Positions 8,772 through 17,656 of a stretch of 41,204 bases of DNA are shown piece by piece; position 1 is the first letter of the stretch; the number at the start of each line of letters is the position of its first letter. Origin of the DNA: Magnetococcales bacterium. Its GTDB lineage: Bacteria; Pseudomonadota; Alphaproteobacteria; UBA2136. Location: assembly GCA_002689455.1 (NCBI GenBank), contig NZGE01000010.1, positions 1 through 41,204 of the forward strand, written 5' to 3'. The notes beneath the pieces are model-generated. The model was not told where the DNA came from. It made no database searches and worked only from the letters and a program-made list of their open reading frames with translations. The position numbers were made by a program, and so were the translations under genes.

Positions 8772-10961
8772 GTGCTTTACAGAAAATTTCTTACCCTTTT
8801 GCCGTGGCTGCTTTTAGCGGCTTTGGTTTATACATATCATCATGAAAGCAATGCATTGAATCCAATGCTCAATCGCTTGCAAAACTACACTTTTGATACT
8901 TATCAGCGCTTGCACCCGCGTGAAAATAAATCTGTTGAAATTTATGTGGTGGATATTGATGAAAAAAGCTTAGAGGCAGTTGGGCAGTGGCCGTGGCCTA
9001 GAAATAAAATTGCAATGCTTATTGAAAAGCTGTTTGAAAAGGGCGTTTCTAGCGTTGGTTTAGATATTGTCTTTGCAGAAAAAGATGGTAAATCACCAGA
9101 TATGTTGGTTGATGAATGGGATGTAGACACACAGACTAAGCAAAAATTATTAGAAATTCCAAGCCATGATGATGTTCTGGCACAGGTTTTTGCTAAATAT
9201 CCGGTTGTTGCAGGGTTTGTTGGTTCTCCTGGATTTAAGGTTAACAGTCGATCTGTATCTGTTTTTGATCCTAAAGTTGAAATTAAAAATAAAGATAATG
9301 TGCTAAACCATGTTATGCCAGGGGTTATTGGAGCCCGTAATATTGAGAAACTGGAAACGGCGGCGCAATATCATGGTTATTTTGGTTATTATCAAGATAC
9401 AGACAGTGCTATGGTTCGTCATGTTCCATTGTTTTTTAGAGCTGGTGAATATATATATCCAACGCTTGCCTTGGCAACTTTGAATGCAGCAAATGAATCT
9501 AACCATGTTTATGATATTGAAACGGATGCTTATGGCTTAAAAAGTGTTTCTTTGGAAGGTCGTTTTTCTATTCCAATTGAAAGCAATGGTCAATATAGAA
9601 TTTATTATAGAAAGTACATAAATGATAAAGTGGCTGGGAGGTATATATCCGCTGTGGGTATATTAAATGAAAAAGAAATTCCTCAAAACTTAAATGCGGC
9701 TATGGTACTTATTGGAACAAGTGCTGCAGGGACCTTTGATTTACGTTCAACGCCTCTTGACCCAGTTGTTCCAGGCGTAGAAAGTCATATTCAAATGCTT
9801 GAAAGTATGTACTTAGGCGAACACTTAACAAGGCCGAGGGCAATGAAAGATTACGAATTATATGCACTTATCGGTTTGGGTGTGATTTTACTTCTTTCAG
9901 TGCATTACTTTGGAGCCCTTGTAGGTTTGGCTGTTTTTTCAATTCTGAATATATCGGTTTTGGCAACAGCGGCTTATTTCTTTATTAATGAACTGATATT
10001 GGTTGATGTGTCGTTTATTCTTTTATCGTTGTTTATTTTATATTTAGGGCAAAGCATTATTAAATATGCGATGGAAAGGGCTTCCAAGCGTGCAATAAGA
10101 AATGCCTTTAGTCATTACCTTTCACCGGAAATGGTAAAAATTGTATCGGAAGACCCTTCAAAGTTATCACTTGGGGGTGAGGAAAAGGAAATTACAGTTC
10201 TGTTTAGTGATATTAGGGGTTTCACAACAATGAGTGAGGGGTTAACGCCAAAGCAGTTAACAACTGTTTTAAATCGCTATTTAACCCCAATGACAGAAAT
10301 TGTACAAAATCATAATGGTACTATTGATAAATACATGGGCGATGCAGTGATGGCGTTTTGGAATGCGCCACTTAATATTAAAAACCATGCATTTAAAGCA
10401 TGTGCTGCTGCTTTAGAGATGTTGGCAAGGTTAAATAAATTAAATGAAGAACTTAAAAAAGATGGTTTGCCAGTTATTGATATTGGCATAGGCCTTAATA
10501 CCGATACAGTCACAGTGGGTAACATGGGTTCAGACCAACGCTTTGATTATACAATTATGGGTGACGGTGTAAATTTAGGGTCACGGCTGGAAGGTCAGTG
10601 TAAAACATATGGTGTAAAGCTCATTATTAGTGAATCAACTTTCAATCAACTTTTGAAGGTGCAGGATGTATCTGCAATGTATTTAGATACAGTAGCTGTA
10701 AAAGGTAAAACGGACGCTGTTAAGATTTACAACCTTCTTTCATTGGATAAGCCAAGCGGTGAGATGCTGGAAAAAATCGAGCTCATGAAAAGGTTCTCAG
10801 TTGAATTTAAGTGTCAACAATGGGAAAACGCCTTAGAAACAATTAAAAGCGATTTAATTCCACTTACAGTGCGAGATATGTACATTGAAAGAATATCGGA
10901 ACTGTCAAAGCAAGAATTACCTGAAAATTGGGATGGAGTTTATTTTGCAAGCACAAAATAA
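8772..10961 (+). CDS. CHASE2-domain class III adenylate cyclase
   Basis: A 729-residue inner-membrane receptor cyclase. One N-terminal span (about 7-22) leads to a periplasmic CHASE2 domain (about 35-345, with VDIDEKSLEAVGQWPWPR and the closing PLDPVVPGVESHIQ). Three clustered spans follow (about 360-430), then a cytoplasmic class III catalytic domain (about 470-655). The metal-binding aspartates are present in FSDIRGFT and GDAVMAFW, the purine-selecting lysine in DKYMGD with Thr in DYTIMGDGVN, and the transition-state Asn and Arg in GDGVNLGSRLEG. That set favours ATP over GTP, so cAMP is the likely product. The start is GTG at 8772, 38 bp after the FecR-type gene, with a short AGG upstream. 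CHASE2 cyclases are often found beside FecR-domain genes. The signal sensed is unknown. Confidence 0.9.
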   Translation: MLYRKFLTLLPWLLLAALVYTYHHESNALNPMLNRLQNYTFDTYQRLHPRENKSVEIYVVDIDEKSLEAVGQWPWPRNKIAMLIEKLFEKGVSSVGLDIVFAEKDGKSPDMLVDEWDVDTQTKQKLLEIPSHDDVLAQVFAKYPVVAGFVGSPGFKVNSRSVSVFDPKVEIKNKDNVLNHVMPGVIGARNIEKLETAAQYHGYFGYYQDTDSAMVRHVPLFFRAGEYIYPTLALATLNAANESNHVYDIETDAYGLKSVSLEGRFSIPIESNGQYRIYYRKYINDKVAGRYISAVGILNEKEIPQNLNAAMVLIGTSAAGTFDLRSTPLDPVVPGVESHIQMLESMYLGEHLTRPRAMKDYELYALIGLGVILLLSVHYFGALVGLAVFSILNISVLATAAYFFINELILVDVSFILLSLFILYLGQSIIKYAMERASKRAIRNAFSHYLSPEMVKIVSEDPSKLSLGGEEKEITVLFSDIRGFTTMSEGLTPKQLTTVLNRYLTPMTEIVQNHNGTIDKYMGDAVMAFWNAPLNIKNHAFKACAAALEMLARLNKLNEELKKDGLPVIDIGIGLNTDTVTVGNMGSDQRFDYTIMGDGVNLGSRLEGQCKTYGVKLIISESTFNQLLKVQDVSAMYLDTVAVKGKTDAVKIYNLLSLDKPSGEMLEKIELMKRFSVEFKCQQWENALETIKSDLIPLTVRDMYIERISELSKQELPENWDGVYFASTK

Positions 10962-11006
10962 AACCTTAATTCATTAAAATTAATAAACGTGTAACTTTAA
11001 AGTCAC

Positions 11007-11035
11007 GGTCAGCGTTTGCTGACCTTTTTATTTTT
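11007..11035 (+). terminator. Rho-independent terminator after the cyclase gene
   Basis: A perfect 7-bp stem (GGTCAGC/GCTGACC) with a GTTT loop is followed by TTTTTATTTTT, 45 bp past the cyclase stop. It ends the GAF-Slam-FecR-cyclase transcript. Confidence 0.88.
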
Positions 11036-12182
11036 GTGATGATGATTTATTAATTGTTTTAAATATGTGTGCCAGTACTTATTAAAGCTGGGGTCTTTAT
11101 GGAACTGTTCTTGGGTTGCTAGATAGCATATTTTTTATGCTAAAACCAGAGTTGTAATAATAAAGGGGGAATCAGGCAGGGATTTGAATTTGCGATGTTA
11201 TTAAAGGTTGTTAATTTATGTGTTGAACAATGCCATGGCAATATAATTTTTACCTTTGAGGTGTATGTGTAAGGACTTTGTAATAAGAGGGGCTGTTGCG
11301 GCGCATTTTGTAAATAAACTAAGGCTGTATAAGTGCTTTCCTTGCATTTATACAGGATACATTTTCAAGTTTTTTAAATTTACCTAAATATGTGACTTTT
11401 GAATATGTTAGTGATTTGTTCAATGATTTGCTATTGAGTGGTTAATTTTATATAAGTTATTGATAAACAATATTTATTAAAAGTAAGTGAGCGCTAACAC
11501 AACATTTTTGGGTTATTTGGTTAAATGTGATGATGTTTAAGGGTGTTTACATGTGTTTTTTGTTCTGGTTATCGTTGTGTATCGGTTGAACTTTTTATTT
11601 GTATTCTGAAGTTCAGGTGTGGCCTTAAATTGGCAATGCTCTAGTATTTTTTAGTCGTCCATTTCTATGAAATTTGTGATGGAATGAGAGGGAGTTATAG
11701 CCTCACTCTTGTAGCTGTAAATCTGTCCTTATTTGGATGGGGTTTTGATGTAATTGTATGTGTGATTTTTCAATAAACTTTCTTGTTTGTTAAGTTGTCA
11801 TAAACAGGGTGTCCTTCATGATATTAAGACCTATTTTTTTATGAATTTTTTTGATGTTGTTGAAGGGGGAGTTCGTCGTTTTTATTCTGTTGCTCTTTGT
11901 CATCAACAACTTTTGTTTGGGATTATAAATAAATATAAACCAATATTAGTAATTAATTATTATTAAATGTAAATTTTTACTCTATCTTAATTTAAGATGT
12001 ATTTTTTGAAATGTGTTGATTTGATTGCTTTGTGTACTGTTATAAGGGCTTTTAAAAAAGCTGACATATTATCAGTTGCAGTGCTCCTGAAAGTTGTTTA
12101 AATGACCTTTTGAGGGTTTTGGGTGGTTATTTTGTTTGCAGCCTAGAATGGTTTAGACTGTTCAGGATTGCATGTTACAAAT
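11036..12182. other. Long gene-free region, about 1.15 kb
   Basis: No frame on either strand holds a credible gene: stops are dense and no start with a ribosome-binding site leads to more than a few dozen codons. The plus strand is rich in T and G. Visible structure is limited to a hairpin at 11127-11142 (AGCATA/TATGCT), a GCTTTT/AAAAGC hairpin at 12048-12061, a CTGA/TCAG hairpin just after it, and a GCGC-centred imperfect palindrome near 11488-11503. There is no second terminator before 12183. Elsewhere in the window genes are packed within tens of bases, so this gap is out of character. It could hold an untranslated RNA, a long regulatory region or a decayed gene. Confidence 0.6.
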
Positions 12183-12213
12183 AAAAAAAGCCCTCAATTT
12201 GAGGGCTTTTTTT
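12183..12213. terminator. Bidirectional terminator between the gene-free region and the LysM gene
   Basis: A GCCCTC/GAGGGC stem around an AATTT loop is flanked by A7 on the left and T7 on the right, so it can act on both strands. It lies 14 bp after the stop of the minus-strand LysM gene and is that gene's likely terminator. Confidence 0.85.
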
Positions 12214-12226
12214 GGACGGCCAAACT

Positions 12227-13231
12227 CTATTGACCATCATAGAAGTTATAAGGAGCCTTCTTTTCCATTGCTCGACGTCTCGCATCATTTATTTGCTGCT
12301 GAGAAGGGTCTCTCGGTATACCTAGGTTTTGACCTGGATGAATGAGGTCTGGATCATTTATTTGGCTTCTGTTTTCATCATAAATAAGAGGCCATTTCTT
12401 CCAGTCGCCATATATTTGATCTTGTCCAGAAATGCCAGACAATGAATCCTGTGGCTTAACTATGTAGTTGTTAGGGCGCTGTGGGTTGTAATATGCTTCA
12501 TTTTGGCTTGGAAGTGGAGCTTCGTTTCTGTTTTCAATATAACCAGAAGAGCGTGTTACTTCACGTCCTTGCCCTTGCTGTTGATCAGCAAGTGTTGTTT
12601 CATAGCTACCAAATGCGTTATTTGAGTTTGTACTTTTGTGTGCTTGCACATAGTCATAATCGCCAATACGTGGCTGAACTTTATCGCTCGGTGCAGAAGC
12701 CCAGTTGCGCTTAGGCGCGCCAATCTGTGTTTTCTGTCCTGCTTTCCCTGTATTATCTAGGTTAAACGGGTTTACTCCTGCTTCACCAATATAAACATTC
12801 CCATCATATTTATCTAAAGCATTTAAATGTGCACGTCTTTCAATGGCAGCATAGCCTGTTGATGGGTCAATATTGCCGTTATAGCCATTACTGTTTCCGC
12901 TTTGATTGCTACCATAAGCGTTGTTATTTCTATGGCTTGGTGGTCTCCAGTTTGGGTCCTTACGCATAACGCGAGAAGAACTATCCATATGTTCAACTGC
13001 TTTTAAATCAGGTCTGGTGTAATAATTTGCCCAGCTTTCACCGGCTCTTTCATCATAATTTGGCGTTACAATGTGCTTAGGTGGAAGTGTGCGTTCAGGT
13101 GCCACAAGCGGCTTTTGGTCATGCCTGAATGTGAAGTAATTGTTGATCATATCTGAAATACCAGCTTGAGCGTTGCCTGCCAACATCGATGCTGACAACA
13201 AAGTTAATAAACTCAAAGACGTTCGTTTCAT
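12227..13231 (-). CDS. Secreted LysM-domain protein
   Basis: A 334-residue protein with a signal peptide (about 1-23, ending GNAQA). A long Asn/Gly/Tyr-rich, poorly conserved central region follows. A C-terminal LysM domain (about 253-302) opens with NNYIVKPQDSLSGISGQ, contains YGDWKKWPLIYDENR and closes INDPDLIHPGQNLGIP. LysM binds the N-acetylglucosamine of peptidoglycan, so the protein is probably a periplasmic cell-wall-associated factor. No hydrolase or other catalytic domain is visible in the remaining sequence. It is a single-gene transcript: its own terminator lies at 12183-12213 and the divergent family-5 binding-protein gene starts 83 bp upstream. The exact role is unknown. Confidence 0.85.
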   Translation of the reverse strand: MKRTSLSLLTLLSASMLAGNAQAGISDMINNYFTFRHDQKPLVAPERTLPPKHIVTPNYDERAGESWANYYTRPDLKAVEHMDSSSRVMRKDPNWRPPSHRNNNAYGSNQSGNSNGYNGNIDPSTGYAAIERRAHLNALDKYDGNVYIGEAGVNPFNLDNTGKAGQKTQIGAPKRNWASAPSDKVQPRIGDYDYVQAHKSTNSNNAFGSYETTLADQQQGQGREVTRSSGYIENRNEAPLPSQNEAYYNPQRPNNYIVKPQDSLSGISGQDQIYGDWKKWPLIYDENRSQINDPDLIHPGQNLGIPRDPSQQQINDARRRAMEKKAPYNFYDGQ

Positions 13232-13314
13232 TATTTTCCATCACCTGTTATTATGGGTCCCACAGTTATTATGAAATCGACATAGTCTAAATAGCAACAA
13301 AGAAAGGGCAGTGC

Positions 13315-14781
13315 GTGGCAGTTATTGGTAAGTCTATAAGAGGTGTTGTGGCATTTATATTGCTTTTTATACCTGCAATAACGTATGGGGTGGATATAGA
13401 GGTGGCCGTAGGGCGTGGTCCTACAACTTTAAACCCCTTAAAGGCAACCGATGCAGCGTCGGTTCGTATGCTAAAATTAGTTGCGCCTGGTATTATTGAG
13501 TTAGATTCTAATTTTGAACCTACATCAAAGTTTTTAACTGTTTTTGGGCAAAGACATTATAAAGAATTTTATATGGAATTGAAGCCAAATGTAACATTTG
13601 GCGATAACTCAATTTTAACTTTAGATTTTATAAAAAAATACTATGAATCCATTTTAGATGAAACAAATGCATCACCTTTAAGAGGGGCATTTAAGGATGT
13701 AGAACGCATAGAAATCCAAGGTAAAAGGTTGACGATTCACCTTTCAAAACCAAATCCATTTTTCTGGAGTGCTTTAGAGGTTTCTTTGGCTAAATTTAAT
13801 GCTAATAGACCAGAAATCCCTGTTGGGCTTGGTATATATAATGTTGAATCATTTGATGATTATGGGAATCTTGTTTTGAATCGTCTGGACGGAAGTCAAC
13901 GTCTTGTTTTCAATGTTATTAAAGACCCTGTTGTGCGTTATTTGAAGTTAGATCGAGGTGAGATTGATATTATTCATAACGATGTGAGTGAAGAGATTTT
14001 AGGTTACGGGCTTGAAAATGGTTATAAAATTATAGAATCCCCTGCGACTTCTTATACCTATATGGGCTTTTTAATGGAAAGTGGTAAAACTGCAGATTTT
14101 AAGGTTAGAACAGCTATTTCATATGCTATCAATCGCGGTGAAATAGTGAAGCATTTGCTAGGTGGTCGTGCCATGCCAGCTTATAGCCTGCTTTCAGAAG
14201 ATCATCCAGCACATTATAGGGCTGATATCCATACATATAACCCAGAAAAAGCTAATGAAATTTTAGATAAAGCTGGTTACAAAAAAGACGTTGATGGGAT
14301 GCGGTTTAAATTGCGTTTAGCCATTACAAGTAACCCTTTTATTCAAAGGATAGCACAAATTATTCAACAGGATTTAAAAGCTGTTGGTATTAATGTTGAT
14401 ATTTCTTCATCTGAATGGGGAACTTTTTATGGAAATATTAAAAAGGGTAATTTTGAAAGTTATATTTTAACATGGGTTGGCCGCTTCCAAAGTGATATTT
14501 ATTATAACCTTTTCCATTCTTCTATGATGCCACCAAATGGCGCAAACCGTGGGCGTTATAGTGATGAAACGATGGATAAATTGCTTGAAGCTATGATGAA
14601 AGAAACAGACGATGAAGAGCGCCATAAAGTTGTTGGAATGGTTCAGAAATGGCAAGAAAAAGATATGATTTATGTTCCGCTGTGGAAACGTAGTCATGTG
14701 GCTTTAGTAAGGCCAGAAGTGAAGGACTATTTTATGTTGCCAGATGGTGGATATGAAGGATTGGTAAATACGTCTAAGTAA
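13315..14781 (+). CDS. ABC transporter substrate-binding protein, family 5 (Dpp/Opp-like)
   Basis: A 488-residue periplasmic binding protein with a signal peptide of about 24 residues (FILLFIPAITYG) and the family-5 opening VAVGRGPTTLNPLKATDAAS. Mid-protein TSYTYMGFLMESGKTADFKVRTAISYAINRGEI is the family hallmark (R-x-A-I-x-x-A-I-N/D-R). It continues through LLSEDHPAHY and NPEKANEILDKAGY. Such proteins feed peptides, nickel or other oligomers to a permease. The start is GTG at 13315, with AGAAAGGG 6 bp upstream. No permease or ATPase gene adjoins it, so it is an orphan that must use a transporter encoded elsewhere. The substrate cannot be inferred. Confidence 0.88.
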   Translation: MAVIGKSIRGVVAFILLFIPAITYGVDIEVAVGRGPTTLNPLKATDAASVRMLKLVAPGIIELDSNFEPTSKFLTVFGQRHYKEFYMELKPNVTFGDNSILTLDFIKKYYESILDETNASPLRGAFKDVERIEIQGKRLTIHLSKPNPFFWSALEVSLAKFNANRPEIPVGLGIYNVESFDDYGNLVLNRLDGSQRLVFNVIKDPVVRYLKLDRGEIDIIHNDVSEEILGYGLENGYKIIESPATSYTYMGFLMESGKTADFKVRTAISYAINRGEIVKHLLGGRAMPAYSLLSEDHPAHYRADIHTYNPEKANEILDKAGYKKDVDGMRFKLRLAITSNPFIQRIAQIIQQDLKAVGINVDISSSEWGTFYGNIKKGNFESYILTWVGRFQSDIYYNLFHSSMMPPNGANRGRYSDETMDKLLEAMMKETDDEERHKVVGMVQKWQEKDMIYVPLWKRSHVALVRPEVKDYFMLPDGGYEGLVNTSK

Positions 14782-14799
14782 CTTCAATTTTGTTGTTTA

Positions 14800-14850
14800 G
14801 CGTATGAAATATATACGCACCAAATGCGAAAGAATACGCAAAAATACGCA
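14800..14850 (+). repeat. Short inverted and direct repeats containing ATACGC
   Basis: GCGTAT (14800-14805) and ATACGC (14813-14818) form an inverted repeat. Two further AATACGCAAAA direct copies follow before the terminator at 14869. Function is unknown. They may be no more than simple-sequence expansion between two convergent genes. Confidence 0.4.
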
Positions 14851-14868
14851 AAAAAGCTGAAGAATAGG

Positions 14869-14897
14869 AAAAAGCCCTTTAAAAAAGGGCTTTTTTT
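14869..14897. terminator. Bidirectional terminator between convergent genes
   Basis: AAGCCCTTT and AAAGGGCTT arms around an A-rich loop, with A and T runs on both flanks. It serves the binding-protein gene from the left and the M16 protease gene from the right. Confidence 0.9.
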
Positions 14898-14924
14898 GTG
14901 GTTTTAATGCTGTTAGATAACAGG

Positions 14925-16160
14925 TTAAATTTGTGGTGCCGCGTGGCGACCTAATGTTGAAATAGAAAGTGTACTTTTATCGGTCATTGTGTCTGCAGCG
15001 GCTTTAATGTCGTCTACAGTGATTTTTTCAATATCCGCTACAATTTCCTCAACAGGCATTTGACGACCATATAAAAATTGATTTTTTGCCATACGACCCA
15101 TACGAGAGTCGGTGGATTCGAGTGACATTTTAAGCCCTGCAATTAAACCGATTTTAGCACGGTTAATTTCGTGCTCGGTCATGTCGTTTTTAAGGCGTTC
15201 TATTTCTTCTTGCACGACTTGGATGGTTTCTTCCACTTGTGAGGCATCTGTGCCTGCGTAAATGCCGAAATTACCGCAGTCGCTATAGCTGGCAAGGTAA
15301 CTGTAAATGCTATAAGCCAAACCACGCTTTTCACGGATCTCTTGGAACAGTCGTGACGCCATGCCGCCCCCTAAAATGGAGGTGAAGATGTTTGCTGCAT
15401 AGAAATGAGGGTCAACACTGGACATAGCGTTGTAACACATCACAATGTGGGACTGTTCAAGGTCTTTGTGTGTGTGAATAACCCCTGTGTGATACTCAGG
15501 CGTTATAATGGCTTTTTTGTTATTTACTTTAAGTTTGTTAAAGTATTTTTCGCACAGGGCGACAAAATCTTTGTGGTTAACATTACCCGATGCACTAATA
15601 ACCATATTTTGTGGATGGTAATAGCTTTCCATGAATGTTTTAAGCTTTGCAACACTCATGTTTGTAATGGATTGTTTGTTTCCTAAAATGGACCAACCCA
15701 TTGCTGAATTTGGGTAGATTGTTTTTTGTAAATTGTCGAAAACAATTTCTTCGGGTTCGTCTAAACTTGCTGCAAGTTCTTGTAAAATAACACCTTGTTC
15801 ACGTTTAAATTCTTCCTTTAAAAAGGTAGGGTTTTGCAATATATCGCTTAACATGTCCACGCCTAATTCGGTGTCTTCTTTAAGCAGTTTTAAGTGGTAT
15901 GCTGTTGTTTCGCGCGAAGTATAGGCATTAATAGCGCCGCCTACATCTTCAATTTCAGCTGCAATGTCTTCAGCTGTACGTTTGTCGGTTCCTTTAAAGG
16001 CCATATGTTCTAAAAAGTGTGCAACACCCGAGTTTTCTTCATTTTCTGTGCGCGAGCCAGTGCGCACGTAAACACCCATGCTTATGCTTTCAACATGTGG
16101 CATGTGTTCGGTTGTAATAGTTAAACCATTACTAAGCTTTGTTTCGTTGTATATTTCCAT
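14925..16160 (-). CDS. M16-family zinc metalloprotease (processing-peptidase-like)
   Basis: A roughly 411-residue pitrilysin-family protease. The inverted zinc motif HxxEH is seen in AHFLEHMAFKGT near residue 50, with the downstream glutamate helix around residues 120-130. The N-terminal KLSNGLTITTEHMP and the internal LGGGMASRLFQEIREKRGLAYSIYSY are signatures of the mitochondrial processing peptidase beta-subunit group. It probably degrades or trims peptides in the cytoplasm or periplasm. I take ATG at 16160 because the longer frame (to 16223) would run into the thrC stop and adds residues unlike the family. The gene follows thrC by 22 bp; the thrC-M16 pair is common in alphaproteobacteria. 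No signal peptide is seen from this start. Confidence 0.9.
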   Translation of the reverse strand: MEIYNETKLSNGLTITTEHMPHVESISMGVYVRTGSRTENEENSGVAHFLEHMAFKGTDKRTAEDIAAEIEDVGGAINAYTSRETTAYHLKLLKEDTELGVDMLSDILQNPTFLKEEFKREQGVILQELAASLDEPEEIVFDNLQKTIYPNSAMGWSILGNKQSITNMSVAKLKTFMESYYHPQNMVISASGNVNHKDFVALCEKYFNKLKVNNKKAIITPEYHTGVIHTHKDLEQSHIVMCYNAMSSVDPHFYAANIFTSILGGGMASRLFQEIREKRGLAYSIYSYLASYSDCGNFGIYAGTDASQVEETIQVVQEEIERLKNDMTEHEINRAKIGLIAGLKMSLESTDSRMGRMAKNQFLYGRQMPVEEIVADIEKITVDDIKAAADTMTDKSTLSISTLGRHAAPQI

Positions 16161-16182
16161 AAGGGGACTCTTAGACCTTATT

Positions 16183-17571
16183 TTAAAGATTGTCCAGTAT
16201 ATATTGGCGCACAAGTTCAGCATCTGGCGGTAAAATATCGAAAACTTCTTCTGTTTTCATCATTTTATCAAGCTCATCATCGAATAGAAGTTCTTTAGCT
16301 GTGGCTTCTTTTAAGGCGCTTGGGAACTTTAAAGGGTGTGCGGTTGCAAGGCTTACAATAGGCTTTAACTCAGGGTGTTTTTTCGCCGCAGCTAAGCCAA
16401 CAGCTGTGTGCGGGTCAATGAGAATATTATGTGTAAAATCACTTTCGGACATCATTTTTAAAGTATCCACTTCACTAATACTTTCAGCTGAAAAGATGCT
16501 TCGGGTTTCATCAATTTGTAAATCGTTAATTTTTGGCAAAGCTTTATGCTGTTTAAATTCACGCATTGCATGTTTTAAAACATCGCTATCACGCCCATAA
16601 ATATCAAAGAGTAAGCGTTCAAAGTTTGAGGCAATTTGAATGTCCATGCTTGGGGAACGTGTGGGTTTAACCGCATGGCTTGAATAGTCATTGTTGTTGA
16701 TAAAGCGGGTTAAAATGTCGTTGCTGTTGGTTGCCACAAGAATGGACTTAATCGGTAAGCCACATTGCATTGCTAAATAACCTGCAAAGGCATCGCCAAA
16801 GTTCCCTGTTGGTACAGAAAAGCTAATTTCTTTACCTGGCACAACATCACGTAAGCGTGACCAAGCAAAGAAGTAATAAACCATTTGTGGTAAAAGCCTT
16901 GCCCATGAAATGCTATTAATGGACGTGGCGTTAATTTTTTCTTTAAACGCAAGGTCTGAAAACAGTTCTTTCACAATGTTTTGGCAATCATCAAAGGTGC
17001 CTTCAATGGCAATGGGGAAAATGTTTTGACTGCCAGACGTTGTCATTTGCATGCGTTGAATGGCGCTGGTGCGATTGTGTGGGTACAACATAAATACATT
17101 GATATTATCGCTATTTTTTAAACCTTCAATGGCCGCAGGGCCTGTGTCGCCCGATGTGGCGCCAATAACCGTTGCATTCGTGCCTTCTTCTCCTAATGTA
17201 TATTCAAGGATAGGGCCAAGAAACTGCATGGCAATATCTTTAAAGGCGAAGGTTGGGCCATGAAAAAGTTCCATAATCCATGTATCTTCTTCATATTGAA
17301 TAAGTGGGGTAACTTCAATGTCATTAAACTTGCCATACGCTGTTTTGATAATTTGAGATAAAATATCACTTGGTACACTGTCACCAATGAAGGGTGACAT
17401 GATTTTATCGGCAATATCTTCATATGATAAAAAGGAAAGTTCTTCCAATTCCTCGCGTGAGAACTTTGGGTAAGATGCTGGCACGTAAAGCCCACCATCA
17501 GGTGCTAAACCATCTAAAACAGTTGTTCTAAAGTTGACTGGGCCAAAGCCTCTGGTTGAAATGTAATGCAC
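16183..17571 (-). CDS. thrC: Threonine synthase
   Basis: A 462-residue fold-type II PLP enzyme that converts O-phosphohomoserine to threonine. The opening YISTRGFGPVNFRTTVLDGLAPDGGLYVP is replaced here by a closely similar family opening beginning at residue 3. The PLP lysine lies in HGPTFAFKDIAMQFLG (about residue 110). GATSGDTGPAAIEGLKN supplies phosphate-binding contacts, and VPTGNFGDAFAGYLA is the glycine-rich phosphate loop. Length is normal for the proteobacterial long form. The start is GTG at 17571, with AAGGGG about 5 bp upstream. It is followed closely by the M16 protease gene, and the Nudix gene lies 85 bp upstream on the same strand. Confidence 0.95.
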   Translation of the reverse strand: MHYISTRGFGPVNFRTTVLDGLAPDGGLYVPASYPKFSREELEELSFLSYEDIADKIMSPFIGDSVPSDILSQIIKTAYGKFNDIEVTPLIQYEEDTWIMELFHGPTFAFKDIAMQFLGPILEYTLGEEGTNATVIGATSGDTGPAAIEGLKNSDNINVFMLYPHNRTSAIQRMQMTTSGSQNIFPIAIEGTFDDCQNIVKELFSDLAFKEKINATSINSISWARLLPQMVYYFFAWSRLRDVVPGKEISFSVPTGNFGDAFAGYLAMQCGLPIKSILVATNSNDILTRFINNNDYSSHAVKPTRSPSMDIQIASNFERLLFDIYGRDSDVLKHAMREFKQHKALPKINDLQIDETRSIFSAESISEVDTLKMMSESDFTHNILIDPHTAVGLAAAKKHPELKPIVSLATAHPLKFPSALKEATAKELLFDDELDKMMKTEEVFDILPPDAELVRQYILDNL

Positions 17572-17656
17572 TGTTTCCCCTTGAAAAAATTTTTATTCAT
17601 TATAACGAAAAGCGTAATTAACGTACAACAGAGAAATGAAAACTCTATAAAGAAGT

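Noticed and set aside
11676-11690. CRP-type site (TGTGA-N6-TCACA) in the gap after the cyclase
   Set aside because: Several TGTGA half-sites are present but none has a TCACA partner at the right distance.
14800-14850. CRISPR-like repeats
   Set aside because: Only short ATACGC copies with spacing of a few bases; no spacer-length regularity and no cas genes.
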